Of a stretch of DNA of 64,000 bases, positions 1 to 11,429 are shown piece after piece. The DNA comes from Gymnothorax reevesii (taxonomy: Eukaryota; Chordata; Actinopteri; Anguilliformes; Muraenidae). The translations under genes and the position numbers were made by a program. Location: the NCBI GenBank assembly GCA_029721435.1, contig CM056573.1, positions 48,582,501 through 48,646,500 of the forward strand, given 5' to 3'. The notes below the pieces were generated by a model. It was not told the DNA's origin. It worked only from the letters and a program-made list of their open reading frames with translations, and made no database searches. The first letter of the stretch is position 1. Every line of letters starts with the position of its first letter.

Positions 1-66
1 TGTTTCATATAAACACTTAGCCAATCTGATTCACCCGGATCCGATTGTATTTCGGATCGGATTGTA

Positions 67-181
67 CAAAACCCAAAACCAGTGAAGTTGGCACGTTGTG
101 TAAATCATAAATAAAAGCAGAATACAATGATTTGCAAATTCTTTTCAACCTATATTCAATTGAATACACTGCAAAGACAAG
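67..181. repeat. Left terminal inverted repeat of the Tc1 element
   Basis: About 115 bp pairing with the reverse complement of 1547-1661. Both arms contain the inner word ATTCAATTGAAT and the word GATTTGCAAAT, which is common in fish Tc1 TIRs. Confidence 0.88.
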
Positions 182-425
182 TTACTTCATGTTCAAACAG
201 GTAAACTTTGTAATTTTTTGCAAATATTAGCTCATTTGGAATTTGATGCCTGCAACATGTTTCAAAAAAGCTGGCACAAGTGGCTAAAAAGACTGAGTTG
301 AGGAATGCTCATCAAACACTTATTTGGAACATCCCACAGGCGAACGGGCTAATTGGGAACAGGTGGGTGCCATGATTGGGTATAAAAGCAGCTTTCCTGA
401 AATGCTCAGTCATTCACAAACAAGG

Positions 426-1448
426 ATGGGGCAAGGGTCACCACTTATTGAACAAATGCGTGAGCTGATTGTCGAACAGTTTAAAAACAACATTCCTCAA
501 CGAGCTATTGCAAGAAATTTAGGGATTTCATCATCTATGGTCCGTAATATCATCATAAGGTTCAGAGAATCTGAAGAAATCACTGCACGTAAGCGACAAG
601 GCCGAAAACCAACATTGAATGCCCGTGACCTTCGATCCCTCAGGCGGTACTGCATCAAAAACCGACATCAGTGTGTAAAGGACATCACCACATGGGCTCA
701 GGAACACTTCAGAAAACCACTGTCAGTAACTACAGTTCGTCGCTACATCTGCAAGTGCAAGTTAAAACTCTACAATGCAAAGCGAAAGCCATTTATCAAC
801 AGCACCCAGTAACGCCGCCGGCTTCGCTGGGCCCAAGCTCATCTAAGATGGACTGATGCAAACTGGAAAAGTGTTCTGTGGTCTGATGAGCACACATTTC
901 AAATTGTTTTTGGAAACTGTGGACGTTGTGCCCTCCTGACCAAAGAGGAAAAGAACCATCCGGACTGTTATAGGCGCAAAGTTCAAAAGCCAGCATCTGT
1001 GATGGTATGGGGGTGTATTAGTGCCCAAGGCATGGGCAACTTACACATATGTGAAGGCCCCATTAATGCTGAAAGGTACATACAGGTTTTGGAGCAACAT
1101 ATGTTGCCATCCAAGCAACGTCTTTTTCATGGACGGCCCCGCTTATTTCAGCAAGACAATGACAAGCCACACTCTGCAGGTGTTACAACAGCATGGCTCC
1201 GTAGTAAAAGAGTGCGGGTACTAGACTGGCCTGCTTGTAGTCCAGACCTGTCTCCCATTGAAAATGAGTGGCGCATTATGAAGCGTAAAATACGACAACG
1301 GAGACCCCAGACTGTTGAACAACTTAAGCTGTACATCAAGCAAGAATGGGAAAGAGTTCCACCTGAAAAGCTTCAAAAATTGGTCTCATCAGTTCCCAAA
1401 CGTTTACTGAGTGTCATTAAAAGGAAAGGCGATGTAACACAGTGGTAA
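426..1448 (+). pseudogene. Tc1-like transposase with a single in-frame stop
   Basis: This frame encodes a cut-and-paste transposase of the Tc1 (D34E) group. The ATG at 426 gives 340 codons, the usual length for the family; the upstream in-frame ATG at 324 would add 34 residues with no family resemblance. Residues 1 to about 115 form the bipartite helix-turn-helix DNA-binding region. The catalytic triad is present: D154 in WSDEH, D244 in QQDN and E279 in SPIENEW, with 34 residues between the last two. The only break is a TAA at 810-812 (codon 129), in the linker just before a RRRLRWAQ-type motif. The frame then continues unbroken to the stop at 1446-1448. One nonsense mutation with no frameshift suggests a young copy. 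Whether it is fixed in the species or a sequencing error cannot be judged here. Confidence 0.9.
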
Positions 1449-1546
1449 AAAGGCCCCTGCGCCAACTTTTTTGCAATGTGTTACTGCCTTTAAATTCTAA
1501 GCTAATGATTATTTGCAAAAAGAAAAACATGTCTCAGTTTGAACCC

Positions 1547-1661
1547 CTTGTCTTTGCAGTGCATTCAATTGAATATAAGTTGAAAAGGATTTGCAAATCA
1601 TTGTATTCTGCTTTTATCTACGATTTACAAAACGTGTCAACTTCACTGGTTTTGGGTTTTG
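1547..1661. repeat. Right terminal inverted repeat of the Tc1 element
   Basis: Reverse-complement partner of 67-181, ending GGGTTTTG followed by the TA target duplicate. Confidence 0.88.
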
Positions 1662-1663
1662 TA

Positions 1664-3201
1664 AGAGGTAGTCTATGCCGATTGATAATCCGCTCCATGC
1701 TCCATGTAAACGACTGAGTGGAGCGGATGCGGATTGTGTTGATAAAGAGGATTGTTCGGTCCATGCATGCGCTCCTAGTACGCAAGAGGCTCGTAAGTGA
1801 AGTGACGTACGCAGAGTGACGTAATGCGCAGGTAAAAAAAACACAATATTATCGGATTCAGCTGGGGCCATGTCAACGCGGATTGAACGTGGATCTCTTT
1901 ACTTAAACTTCATGTATACAGATCAAATCAGATTCACTTATTCCGATCGATTTCATCATCAGATTGAGAGAAACTACGTATGTAAACGTGGCCAATGAAG
2001 CATTGAATCCTGCAATCTGCTGGGCCAAACAACAAATGACAGTCAATGAACAGTACTGTGACCTAAGTGGAAATGTATGAAAAACTTTTGTGTGCAGTAA
2101 CAATAAACAATGGATATATTTCTACAGCATGTGTAAGTATATGGACATAATTGTGTAAGTAGCTATATTTGTTCATAATTAAAATAGCAATTAAACAATC
2201 ACGATACTTTGCTTTTTTAAATCCTTTTTATTCAAAAACACAAATACAGGACTGATATTATTTAAAAAACGAAATATCTGACACTCTCACGTCAATGTCC
2301 AACAATGGGGAAAATAGTAATATGTAACTCCCTACAACTCTCCAACATACTACACCTCTCTCCATCTTACACAAACGCCGACAACACCCACAATTTGGCG
2401 TGAGATTTTCATGACGTGATTCTTTTGGAAGCGACGCAAGCCTCGAAGTAAGGCTTCACCTGACACGCCCACTTTTGCTCGAGACGCGTCTCAAAGCCTC
2501 AGATCATTTGTCCCATCACTCGTGACGAGTTTTCGTAGTATTGTAGCGAAGGTGATAATAAGCCTGTCATATGAAGAACTGCTAAAGCATGCTTGTCAGC
2601 GCAATGCATCAAATAGGAGTCTGTGTCCACGAACAGACTACGGTCAGGAATGCATTTAAAAATCACTCTGGCTAATTACAAGCTGAAATAGTGGAAAATG
2701 GATTTGAAATTTTTCCCGGTACAAGATGTCGATTCACGAGCTCCACACAAGCAACGCTTAGACCGTTTGCATGTTTCTGCTATGAGCTCATTTAGTAGAT
2801 TGCTGTCGGAATTGTTTCGTTTTGGAAGAAATGATTATCAGGACCTTATAGCAAAATTGAACAGTGGGTATATAACAGTACAGCTACAACCGCATGCATG
2901 CAAAGCGAGACAGTACATTTCATTGTATCTAGTCGCGCATATATACAGCGTTTGATTGCGCAATTCCCCGTCGATTCCTTACATAAGATGTCAGACATTC
3001 ACAAGAACTAGTAGCCACAGGTTCAATTTGTGAAGCTAAGGTTAGCTGACCCGACAGGCAACTGTACCCATAACTCGAGTGCTATTATAAACAGATAACA
3101 TCACAACAACGGTAGGCTACATTTGGGCAGATTAGACAATATGATGAATGCCTGACGGCTGTTCCTGTTGTGTGAAGCACCGCAAAGCTAATGTTGCTCA
3201 C
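1664..3201. other. Intergenic sequence, no gene recognised
   Basis: The first about 350 bases are CpG-bearing and probably the right half of the older repeat split by the Tc1 element. Between 2690 and 2770 there is a weak likeness to sequence near 41210 and 41900 (spaced words such as GATTCAC, CACA and AGCAAC), suggesting a decayed dispersed repeat. No convincing coding region was found. The short frame at 2698-2955 lacks any recognised motif. Confidence 0.5.
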
Positions 3202-3382
3202 CTGTCCAGCAGAAAGACGGCAACCTCCGCGTCCGTTTTCAGACCCTTCAATTTGCGGAGTTCCCTCCACCGTCGGAAAGCCACACCAATGTTGACCCGG
3301 GTCTTCGCCCTTTCATGGTCGTAGCCCTTTTTTTTCATTTTTGTTCCTCCGATCATTTTCTCTTAGGCTGTTTTTCAGCCAT
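3202..3382 (-). pseudogene. Decayed first exon of a TE-type multi-copy fish protein
   Basis: Read on the minus strand, an ATG at 3382 opens a lysine/arginine-rich stretch. It is followed by a segment containing RVNIGVAF, RRWREL and EVAVFLLD, and ends in ...GACAG directly before a good splice donor (GTGAGC, 3201-3196). I recall this pattern as the first exon of many uncharacterised, repeat-associated predicted proteins in teleosts. I cannot name the transposon family. Two stops early in the exon are both TGA where the pattern expects an arginine CGA, consistent with CpG decay. A one-base indel in an A-run breaks the frame before the conserved part. No downstream exon was found, so this is an isolated relic. 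Confidence 0.5.
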
Positions 3383-5177
3383 CACAAATGCTGCAATGCC
3401 GTTTCTCTCTCTCTACTCCAACTGCGCACGCTACGCAACGTGCTGCTCCCCCGTGTCTGACCTGTGCACCAGTATGAACCCGCGCCTTGGCGTGGAGGGG
3501 TGGACCCATGTTCTGGTGGCTCGGTCCGAGCCACAGATTTACCTGCTTAAATTCAGAGCCCAGGCTGTGTATTGAAACCAGATTTTTTCCCAGCATGATC
3601 TCAGAAGTGACAGCTTGCAGATACTGAGGAGAAATATGGTGATTTTGACAAAAAGTGCGTGGATTATGTTTAGTGTTGTGACATCACGGGCAAAAGCAAA
3701 AGTTAATCAGGCTCAGACGGGCTTCTTTCTGAGCGATGCATGCAACTATTTTGAAAGCTATTCTGAGGGATACGGATGGACGATTCACCATAAAAATGGT
3801 ATCATCATTATGTTCTCAGATTCATTGAATAAAAAAAAAAGTTTATTATCTGGGCTCACTGTTCCTATAATCTGTGATCAGCTTTAATTTTTGGATGAGA
3901 GTACTAAGTGGCAGGTCTCCACCAATCAAGTAGGGAAAAAAAACAATGTGTACACTCTGGCAGTGTTTTCAATGTCCAGCATGCAAACCTGGTCAAGTGT
4001 ATTGATCAAGATTTGCTGAAGGGGCCATGGAGCTGCAGCAGTAATTAGGGCTTTTGAGTGTGGATTATCCAGAGGGAAAGGGTCACAACCCTCCGGCCCT
4101 CAATCAGAGGTATGTCACAGCTGATGAGCCAGTTCCCTCATACCACGTTAAAAACAAAACAACAGCAGTGTCATTTTTGCTGTTTGTTTATTTATTTATT
4201 TATCGTTCAATTCAGTTTTTGACTTAACTATTTTAAATGGGATCAAAGAATGTAATTAGTGCAAGAAAAATACAAAATCCTTGACTGAGAGAGAAAGAAA
4301 GAAAAAAAGAGATGGAGAGAGAGATTATTGATTCACAGCTCAGCCATTTGGAATCATGGACATGGGGCCAAAATTAGCTTAATCGGTCCCCCCACCTGCA
4401 CCGACTCCAGCACCTCCAATAAACGTGCAATGGAGAGTGAGGTCACGAGACCAATCTGATTGTTTTCTTGTTGACTTTTGGCCTAGAATTGAATTTCTAA
4501 TTGCAGTCAATACAAATACCTGCAGGTTGCAACGTTGTTGCCTTGAAGGGAGAGTCATATAATTTTTTTTTTTGTTTTTATGCTCCCGCCATATATGGAT
4601 TGGGGCATGTAGGGTTACCCTTGTCCGTCCGTACAGAGTTGATCATGTTGATAGCGAGTATTGTTTTTTTAAATTCTTCTCAAAAACTGGTCAACAGAAA
4701 TAATTGAGCTTATACAAATGTTTTGTAAGGACCAAAAATGTGTACATCTCATACTTTTTTCTGAATTTCTCCAAATATTGATGATTTTTCAGGTTTTTGA
4801 ACTCAGGTCAATTTTGTTGAGCTTTCCAGATGTGGGGGCATCAGTGTGTCATGAACAAAAATTTTCTGAATAATTTTTTTTTTTTTGTACATGTGGGCAG
4901 GGCTGTTACCTGGACATTTTTTGATGTTTATTGACCAACAGAACAGGGCCTTTTTAACCATTGAAAGTCCTGTTCTTTTTTGAGGGAATCATCTCTCAAA
5001 CAAAAATGCTTACTGTTCTTGAGCCACTTTGACTACAGGCAAAATCATGGTCTCATTTGGAAGGTGACACATTCGATTGCTCTCAAATTGTAATAATTCC
5101 AGAGAACATCACCCAAATTAAGCAACAATACTGATAATATAAGTTTTTGTCTGAAAGAATAAGATTCTGTCTTACAA
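3383..5177. other. Intergenic, no gene recognised
   Basis: Contains a purine-rich simple stretch near 4286-4324 and short T-runs. The words CCGCCATATATGG and TTGTCCGTCCGTAC at 4586-4634 resemble the start of the Helentron-type repeats found elsewhere in the window, but no full element could be drawn. Confidence 0.5.
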
Positions 5178-5322
5178 AGACCAGTTACACCAGCTATGAC
5201 TAGCTAAGAACACAGCTCAGACCATCTTAAACCAGCTTAGAAATCTAGCGGCTAGAATTCTAAGCTGGTTTAAGACGGTCTGAGCTGTGTTCTTAGCTGG
5301 TCATAGCTGGTCGAGCTGGTCT
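5178..5322. repeat. Long near-perfect hairpin of AGCTGGT-type repeats
   Basis: Two arms of about 71 bp (5178-5248 and 5252-5322) are reverse complements with only a few mismatches and a loop of about 3 bases around 5250. More AGCTGGT/ACCAGCT words continue to about 5475. Such AGCTGGT-rich palindromic repeats are widespread in fish. No gene lies in it. Confidence 0.85.
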
Positions 5323-5991
5323 CTACAGCTTGATGAAGGTGGTCAAAGCTGGTTAAGCTGGTATTTTCAGCTGGAGTCAGCTGGTGAAGGGCTGGTTGAC
5401 CAGCTAAAAGTGTCCAAAACACAGCTTAAACCAGCCTGACCAGCCTGGGCTGGTCTAGGCTGGAATTTTCAGCAGGGATATCAATACTTTTACTTTTTGC
5501 TGGCTGGTGGACATGGAGTATTTTGCATTTCGCGTCGGACAGTCTTGATCGTGTATGCAACAATTTATTCACACTGTCAATGGTCATGGAATTGATTTGC
5601 TCTCTGATAGCAAGCACTATTTTATCTCTACCGTGGAATTAAAGCGTGAATCTGTTCGATCCATCTAAATAATTTTCAAAAGAAAGACAGAATAAAGACT
5701 GCTGTCTATCTTCAACGGAAGAAAACAGACGAATAGGCTAAAAAGACCAAGAAAAGTCGATAGCTATCAATTTGCATTTTGTGAAGGTCGAACACAAACA
5801 TAAGTTTGCACGTCTAATAATTCCCGGAATACTCGGAAAAATTAGAACTTTTATGACTTTCGGATACGGAGCTTATTCAGATAGTTATATTAAATAGTGC
5901 TTCCTGTAATTATTTCTTGCATTGAAATGTACCTGACATTCTGGAAACCTGCCTGTGAGGTTTCGGTGATGTGTGCGCACTCTGCGCATCA

Positions 5992-6029
5992 CATCTCAGA
6001 TGTGGAAATATTTTCCCACATCTGAGATG
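5992..6029. repeat. Perfect 14 bp inverted repeat with AT loop
   Basis: CATCTCAGATGTGG (5992-6005) is matched exactly by its reverse complement at 6016-6029, with a 10-base AT-rich loop. It is followed by a T-run at about 6039-6056. Confidence 0.8.
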
Positions 6030-6199
6030 CTCTGGTGATTTTTTTTTTTTTTTTTTGAATTGAACTCAGTCCTTTCCCGTGACACACCAGATAGTGAGAA
6101 ACAGGAAAGCGCGGTGGATCTCCTACTTTTCTACGATATTCTAATAAGCTATTGTGCAAAAATTTAGGCTAAACAAACGTCTTTCAACGTCAACGTCTT

Positions 6200-8240
6200 T
6201 CTTACCAATAACTCACTGTCACTGTTGGTTACGTTTATTTCATTATTTTTGTTGTTTCATGTAGTTTTAGGTCTTTTATACTATAGTGCATTTGTTTGTT
6301 CTGTTTCTTGTGCTTCCAGTTTGTCTTTATTTACTCTTGCTCTCCCACTATTCTCACCCTCTCCATACTCTCGTACTGTTTCACATTCCCTTGTTTGTAG
6401 CTTCGCCCTCTGTGCTCTCCCCTGCTCACCTTTCCCCCTATCTTGTGTTTTCCTGATTATTTCCCAACTATTTAAACCCTCTGATCTTTCACATCAGTGC
6501 AAGATTGACAGGCATAACTGAGACACTTACGAGCCATGTTCCGGGTATTGGTTTCTGAGTTTCGACTTTCTTTAGTTTTCAGATTATGAGTTTTGGTTTG
6601 CTTCTTGTGTCAGCTTAATTTTGCAACGAATTGGATTTATCACTGGTTAACAATTCTGTCTTCGTCTCTCTACTGCATTCCGCCCAGCTCTTTTGCCTGT
6701 GTTACATCTCTGTATCTGCCCATTGATTATGTATTACTATCCAACCTGTAGTTATTGACCCTGGCTGTCTGAACCTGCACTAAAATAAGCAGTATGAAAC
6801 TTTACTACAGTCTGCTCTTGAGTCCAGAGCCCACAACCAAATCGTATAAACTTGCTTGGATGAACTCAGTGGACGAAAATCAGGTTTGCATAATTCTTGA
6901 CCACCAAGGGTGGTCTGATTATAAGACAACAGGCTCAGCTATAACCACTTCCTGAGACTTTAAACTCCCCAAGTCAACGTCTGCAGCTGCAGGAAGTACC
7001 TCCAATTCCTCCAGTAGTTTCCTCTCCAGAGCCATGCCGGTCCCCACCTGAATCCACTGACAGCATTCCAGGTACCCACAAATCCGCCCAGGAGTAACTC
7101 AGATCAAGTCAGGGGACAGGTTCTGTGTTTGACGACCTCAACAAGTTCTGCAGCCTGAAAGCCACCTCAAGTTTGAACTTGCAGACACAGTATGACACAT
7201 TTAGCAATGGACTGTCAGAAGAGATCAAAGACAAGCTCCTCACCCACGACTGCCCTGAGAATTAAGATACCGTCATCAACGTAGCCATAAGCATTTACAA
7301 CCACCAGGCATCCAGAAAAATAAATTGACACTTGAGGAAGCAAAGATCGCCTGCAACCACAACTCCCGTTACCACTGCTCCTTTCACCTCAAATGCAAAC
7401 CTTACTCCAGTTGAGCATCAGCATTACATGATGTCCCGGATCTGCCAATATAGCTGGAACCCTGGACACTTCACTAACTAACTTACTAACGAGCACTAGG
7501 GATTGTATAGCTGCACCTTACTAATGGATTAACAAGATCTCAGCACTCGCCCTGTTCTAGTCTTCGCCTCTTCCCTTTACCTAATCTTCTTTGCTCCATT
7601 TCAGTGAATCCTCCACACCTGCTCACTCTGTCCTTTCTCTCATTATCTGTGCACGTTAGAACTCCCTAACCGGAGTGTATGTCTGTCTATAGGCTGTCTT
7701 ACGATCCCTGTCCACGTTTTGGCTTTTGCCTATTTCATGTGATTAGTTTCTCCCTCATGTTTGGTCCTTTGTAATTATTCTGATTTCCTACACCTTTTTT
7801 CTGTTTAGCATGTGACCTCCCATATGTGTATATTAGCAGTCTTCTCACAGCAGTTCCCTGTCAGAACGTTTCTCTAAGTTTACCAGTACTGCTCTCATCT
7901 TCTCCTTGTACTCATAGTGTTGCTCTTCTGACTGGACCGTCCTCGACTTTGATTTTTTGGCTCTGATTTGGTACTTTTGTCTGCATCTGTTTACGAACTC
8001 TTTTTCTGCCCGACTACGATTACTGTATTTGCTGGCCTGGTTTTTCGACTCGGATTCTGCCCTGTGGATTGTGATTTTTGGATTGTAGACTTTGTACTGT
8101 TGCCTTCGGCCCTGCGGGGGTTTACCCCCTCGCTTAATAAAATCACTTTCATTGCATTCCTGGATTCTCGCGACTCATTCCTGAACGCAACCTCACAGAT
8201 TGAGTCCTGAACCCATGTCCTTACAGTCACTTCTGAGGCA
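6200..8240 (+). mobile_element. Degenerate Ty3/Gypsy-type LTR retrotransposon remnant
   Basis: A gag-like relic (7115-7490) sits between two T/C-rich stretches that read like diverged fish Gypsy LTRs. The left one is about 6200-6830. The right one is about 7555-8230 and carries an AATAAA signal near 8138. No reverse transcriptase, integrase or intact LTR pair is recognisable, so the element is heavily deleted. The LTR assignments rest on overall style rather than a base-by-base match between the two stretches. Confidence 0.5.
7115..7490 (+). pseudogene. gag-like fragment of a Ty3/Gypsy retrotransposon
   Basis: One reading frame with two stops encodes a segment like the capsid end of fish Gypsy Gag proteins, with the pattern F-x-x-GL-x-EEIKD. 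It is followed by a proline/threonine-rich stretch and a broken zinc-knuckle start in which C-x-Y-x-x-x-PGHF is still readable near 7440-7480. The second cysteine of the knuckle is replaced, and the frame is lost soon after. It is non-functional. Confidence 0.6.
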
Positions 8241-9345
8241 TTTTGAACCATTTCTGGATATTCAGTCAGCTATTCCCCTCTTGAAAGCAAAGTTGCGACT
8301 CATGATAGTAACGCTGGTAGACCATGTTGCACAGGTTATGTTAAGTTTCAAAGCAGTTGAAATACGAGGCAAGCCAGTGCTGTAAGATTAAATCACATTG
8401 ACCAAAAGCAGGGAACCATATAATGCAGTATATTTCGTGTTTATTGTAATGTTTACCTGATACAAAATGATTGAAATGTCATTTGGAAGCACAGCTGTCC
8501 CACAGGTAGTGAACAGACTGGTTTGACATATACTGTATGTGAACAGTGTAAATATGTAATGTTTAAATTTACCATATTTTGGTTTTCAAAAACAAGGGCA
8601 ATAGCTAGTAGATGCAAATGTGTTACTCACTGCTGTTGGACTCTTGGCTCTTGTTGTTATTATTTTCCAACTAGGAGAAATGCAGTCTTTTATCACTGAG
8701 GAATAAATTCTAATTTATTAGAATTAAAAAATTAATTATTAATTATTAATATTAATTATTTAATATTAATTAAAAAAAAGGCTAATTTGGTGGATCAATG
8801 GGTCCATAAGGATCCATATGGGTCCATAAAGTTATGCACCCCGATTTTTTGACCGTTCTGCCTTGGCTACGCTCTGTGTTATCCTAATGTGTCAAAGACG
8901 GGAATTTAGAACTAAGTGAAAATACTTTTATTCTCTAAAGAAATTAATAATTGGCACACACATATATAATGAATAGCTATAATGCCTGAGAGGCGAATAA
9001 ATTATCGAGGTCCGGATCACGGCAACCTCATGGCTGTCTGTGGCAGGGCATATGGGCCCACTGAATGTGAATGTGCTTATATTATGGTTAGGTGAGCTAA
9101 AGCTCTAGTTGCTAGTCTGCCCAGTTCCTCACCATTGACACACCCAGATTTGACTTTCATACCTGATGCTTCTTCATACTTTTCTTGGCCAAAAATTTGA
9201 CCATTGCCTCTCTACTCCTTTCATTTTATTTTCCTCTATATACACTGGGCTTTTTAGAGCTCTTCTTTTTGAAGAATTTTGACTGGTTTAACTGGACAGA
9301 CTGTAGTTTGCTTTACATTAGTGGCACATTTATTTTTCTCAAGTA
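8241..9345. other. Intergenic, no gene recognised
   Basis: Holds an extreme A/T tract at 8698-8776 built of TTAATTATTAAT-like words and a small local repeat of GGGTCCATA/GGATCCATA at 8796-8831. Nothing else stands out. Confidence 0.5.
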
Positions 9346-10063
9346 CAACCCCAATTCGGAAGTAGTTGGGACAAAGTGTGAATTGTGAGAAAAATCAAAA
9401 CACAATGGCCCTTATTTGTCAAACGTGCGTACCCCCAAAAAATTGGTGTACGCCAAATCTCCCGCAAGGATCGGTATTTATAAATCTGAATGTGAGTGAA
9501 CTGTGCGCAAAAATCTCAGGCCAGGTCTGACCAGGCGTATGCAGATTTTGAAACCAGCGAATAACATGCAGGAACGAGTGCTGTCAAAATGAGTAATAAA
9601 CCATACGCAGCGATGCTGTTGTTGTTCTTATTAGTAAAATAAATAAATATGCTAAATAAATAAGACACCTGTGTTGAGAAATTAATTAAACTTATATTTT
9701 GAGACAACCTGCTTGTCAGGCCAGACGGCTGACAATTTCAATCAATTTTATTAAGCGCAACGTGTGGCTTGACAGCTTTGCAGTGTGGTATGTCAGATGC
9801 TCATCCAGTCAGATATATACTGAACAACAAAAAAACCGCAAGTTAATACAAGGCAGACAGGAAAATGAGTTTGCGCATAATTATTTTAGAAAATCAAATG
9901 TATTACTAGCGCATGCACATTTACACTCATTTCATCAAACTTTTCTTTATTTTACAGTCACTTTGACTGAGTTACCATAAGAGTACAAAAATTAACTAGT
10001 TAATTTGCATTTCTTTTGTTGCTCAGTATAGGCCTACAGACAGATCGTGATCACTTTTTGACA

Positions 10064-10180
10064 ATGGCAGATCTTTTATTGTTAGAGGAATACGCTTCTG
10101 TCTGACGTGAATGGAACTTTGGGCACAAAGATCTCCTCCAGGAAAATGATGAGTGGCTGTTCATTTTGTGTGGCACCCAA
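10064..10180 (+). pseudogene. Start of a Harbinger-type transposase
   Basis: The ATG at 10064 opens MADLLLLEEY, then a TGA at 10103, then the same frame continues with a stretch containing FGHKDLL and ENDEWLF. Harbinger transposases typically begin with a short acidic leader, an arginine-rich step and an 'ND-x-WL' motif, which this matches. The rest, including the DDE nuclease core, is absent. The call rests on a short match. Confidence 0.5.
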
Positions 10181-10242
10181 TAAAATGTCATGGAGTAACA
10201 CTAATATAAGTACAATGAAGAGTCATCTCTGCAGACTGTATT

Positions 10243-10452
10243 TTAACAATTACCTTCATGCAGCTCCGATCGAGGCATTGAGGACTCATCCGTGTCCCCA
10301 CCGCCTCGCATTCCCACGATGTAGCAGGAGCCCATCAGTGCTGCCAAACGCTGCTCAAACGGTGACAGCTGGAGGTTCGAGTCTGCTTGGTCTCCATAGG
10401 TCCGTGCGCTGCTGCACCTGAGCACAGCAACCCGTTTTCTGGTGGTGAACAC
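10243..10452 (-). pseudogene. C-terminal part of a Harbinger Myb-like protein
   Basis: The minus frame carries LSPFEQRLAALMG followed by a glycine-rich and GDTDES tail. This resembles the region after the DNA-binding domain in Harbinger-associated Myb/SANT-like proteins. It lies downstream, on the same strand, of the N-terminal relic at 10832-11034; the roughly 380 bases between them do not read as coding. It is a relic. Confidence 0.5.
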
Positions 10453-10831
10453 TTTTTTTACCTACATGCAAAGCATTTGGATAGTCAGTTATGTAGGCTT
10501 TATATATAACATGAAATATCATGGATCTATAAATTGAATTTATGGAGGCTAACGTCACTCACAGTTATATGTGTGGCCAATGCTGAATTTTTTTCTTGGC
10601 CAAGTGCGCAAGTTGATGACCATTCCAGGGTTGCTTATAGAAAGTACCAATAAGTTTGGCCAAGAAAAAAATTTTTAGCTTTGGACAAACTTATAGATAA
10701 GCATGGGCAATGGAGAAATGTGCATTTTGGCCGCACTTAAAACTGCGTCTAACTCGAATTTCGATCAATTTTTGTGCTTGGACGCACTTAAATAAGTGTG
10801 AATAGTCACTTTGATTTATTAACGAATTATA

Positions 10832-11034
10832 TCAAACGTCTGCTGCACTCCGGTTTTCCACCCCAACGGTGTTTACCGCTGCAGCAATAGTTTTCCAAGC
10901 TGCAGCCTTCTGGGCTCCCTTTATGCCACTCTTAAGGCTCCCAAATAAAATTATTTTGTTTTTCTCCACCTCAGACGTGATAATTTATATTTCCTCCTCA
11001 GTGAAGTTCTTTCTTCTTTGTCGTCTTTCGAGAG
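10832..11034 (-). pseudogene. Myb/SANT-like domain of a Harbinger accessory protein
   Basis: Reading leftward, the frame gives RKNFTEEEI, a stop (TAA), then a helix-rich segment with EVEKNKIILFG, then KGAQKAAAWKTIAAAVN, ending at a TGA at 10834-10832. The tryptophan and the spacing 'K-x-x-W-x-x-I' match the trihelix/Myb-like domain encoded by Harbinger elements, which helps the transposase bind and enter the nucleus. The in-frame TAA sits where the family usually has a tyrosine. Confidence 0.7.
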
Positions 11035-11429
11035 TCCACATCGTAAAGTGGGTAGGACTATGCCTCCCGGAGCATGAATTTATAGGGGCGTCATGTTACG
11101 TCGGTTTCAGCCGCTAGATTTATCAACACCATGCCAGTTCTACACTGAAATCAGCGACCTACACACTTTTAGTAAATCAGACGTGACACCTGGCGAATGC
11201 TGATATTTGCACCAGAATCTTTACCAGATCCTACACATGTTTGATAAATGAGGGCCATTGACTTTCAAATCACACCAGCCAGTATTTTATTCACAGTAGA
11301 ACAGAGATAACATAGCAAATGTTGAAACAGAGAAATTTTCCAATTTTATCCACAAAATGAGCTCATTCCAAATTTGATGGCTGCTTCACATCTCAAAAAA
11401 GTTGGGACAGGGGCCTGTTTACCATGGTG

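Larger units (their letters stand above)
67..1661 (+). mobile_element. Nearly intact Tc1-like DNA transposon
   Basis: This is a complete 1595 bp element. It starts CAAAACCC and ends GGGTTTTG, and is flanked on both sides by the TA dinucleotide (65-66 and 1662-1663) expected of Tc1/mariner target duplication. The terminal inverted repeats of about 115 bp (67-181 and 1547-1661) differ at roughly ten positions by eye. One long transposase frame lies between them. The flanks are rich in CGGATC and CGATT words on both sides, so the element appears to have split an older repeat. Superfamily and boundaries are directly visible; the exact family name is not known to me. Confidence 0.93.
9403..11260. 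mobile_element. PIF/Harbinger-like element nested in the Tc1
   Basis: Terminal inverted repeats are visible. The left end CAATGGCCCTTATTTGTCAA (9403) matches the reverse complement of the right end, with the core GGCCCTcATTTaTCAAAC (11260 inward). It interrupts Tc1 sequence on both sides. Inside are relics of the two genes typical of Harbinger elements: a Myb/SANT-like DNA-binding protein on the minus strand (10832-11034 and 10243-10452) and the start of a HARBI1-like nuclease on the plus strand (10064-10180). An 18 bp perfect inverted repeat centred on TTGGCCAA (about 10586-10677) lies in its middle. Target duplication was not clear. Confidence 0.75.

Noticed and set aside
2698..2955. 85-codon plus-strand frame
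   Set aside because: It lacks motifs and partly resembles non-coding repeat sequence near 41.2 and 41.9 kb.
10368..10396. tRNA/SINE box-B-like word GGTTCGAGTC
   Set aside because: It lies within the Harbinger Myb-like relic, with no A box at the right distance and no cloverleaf.
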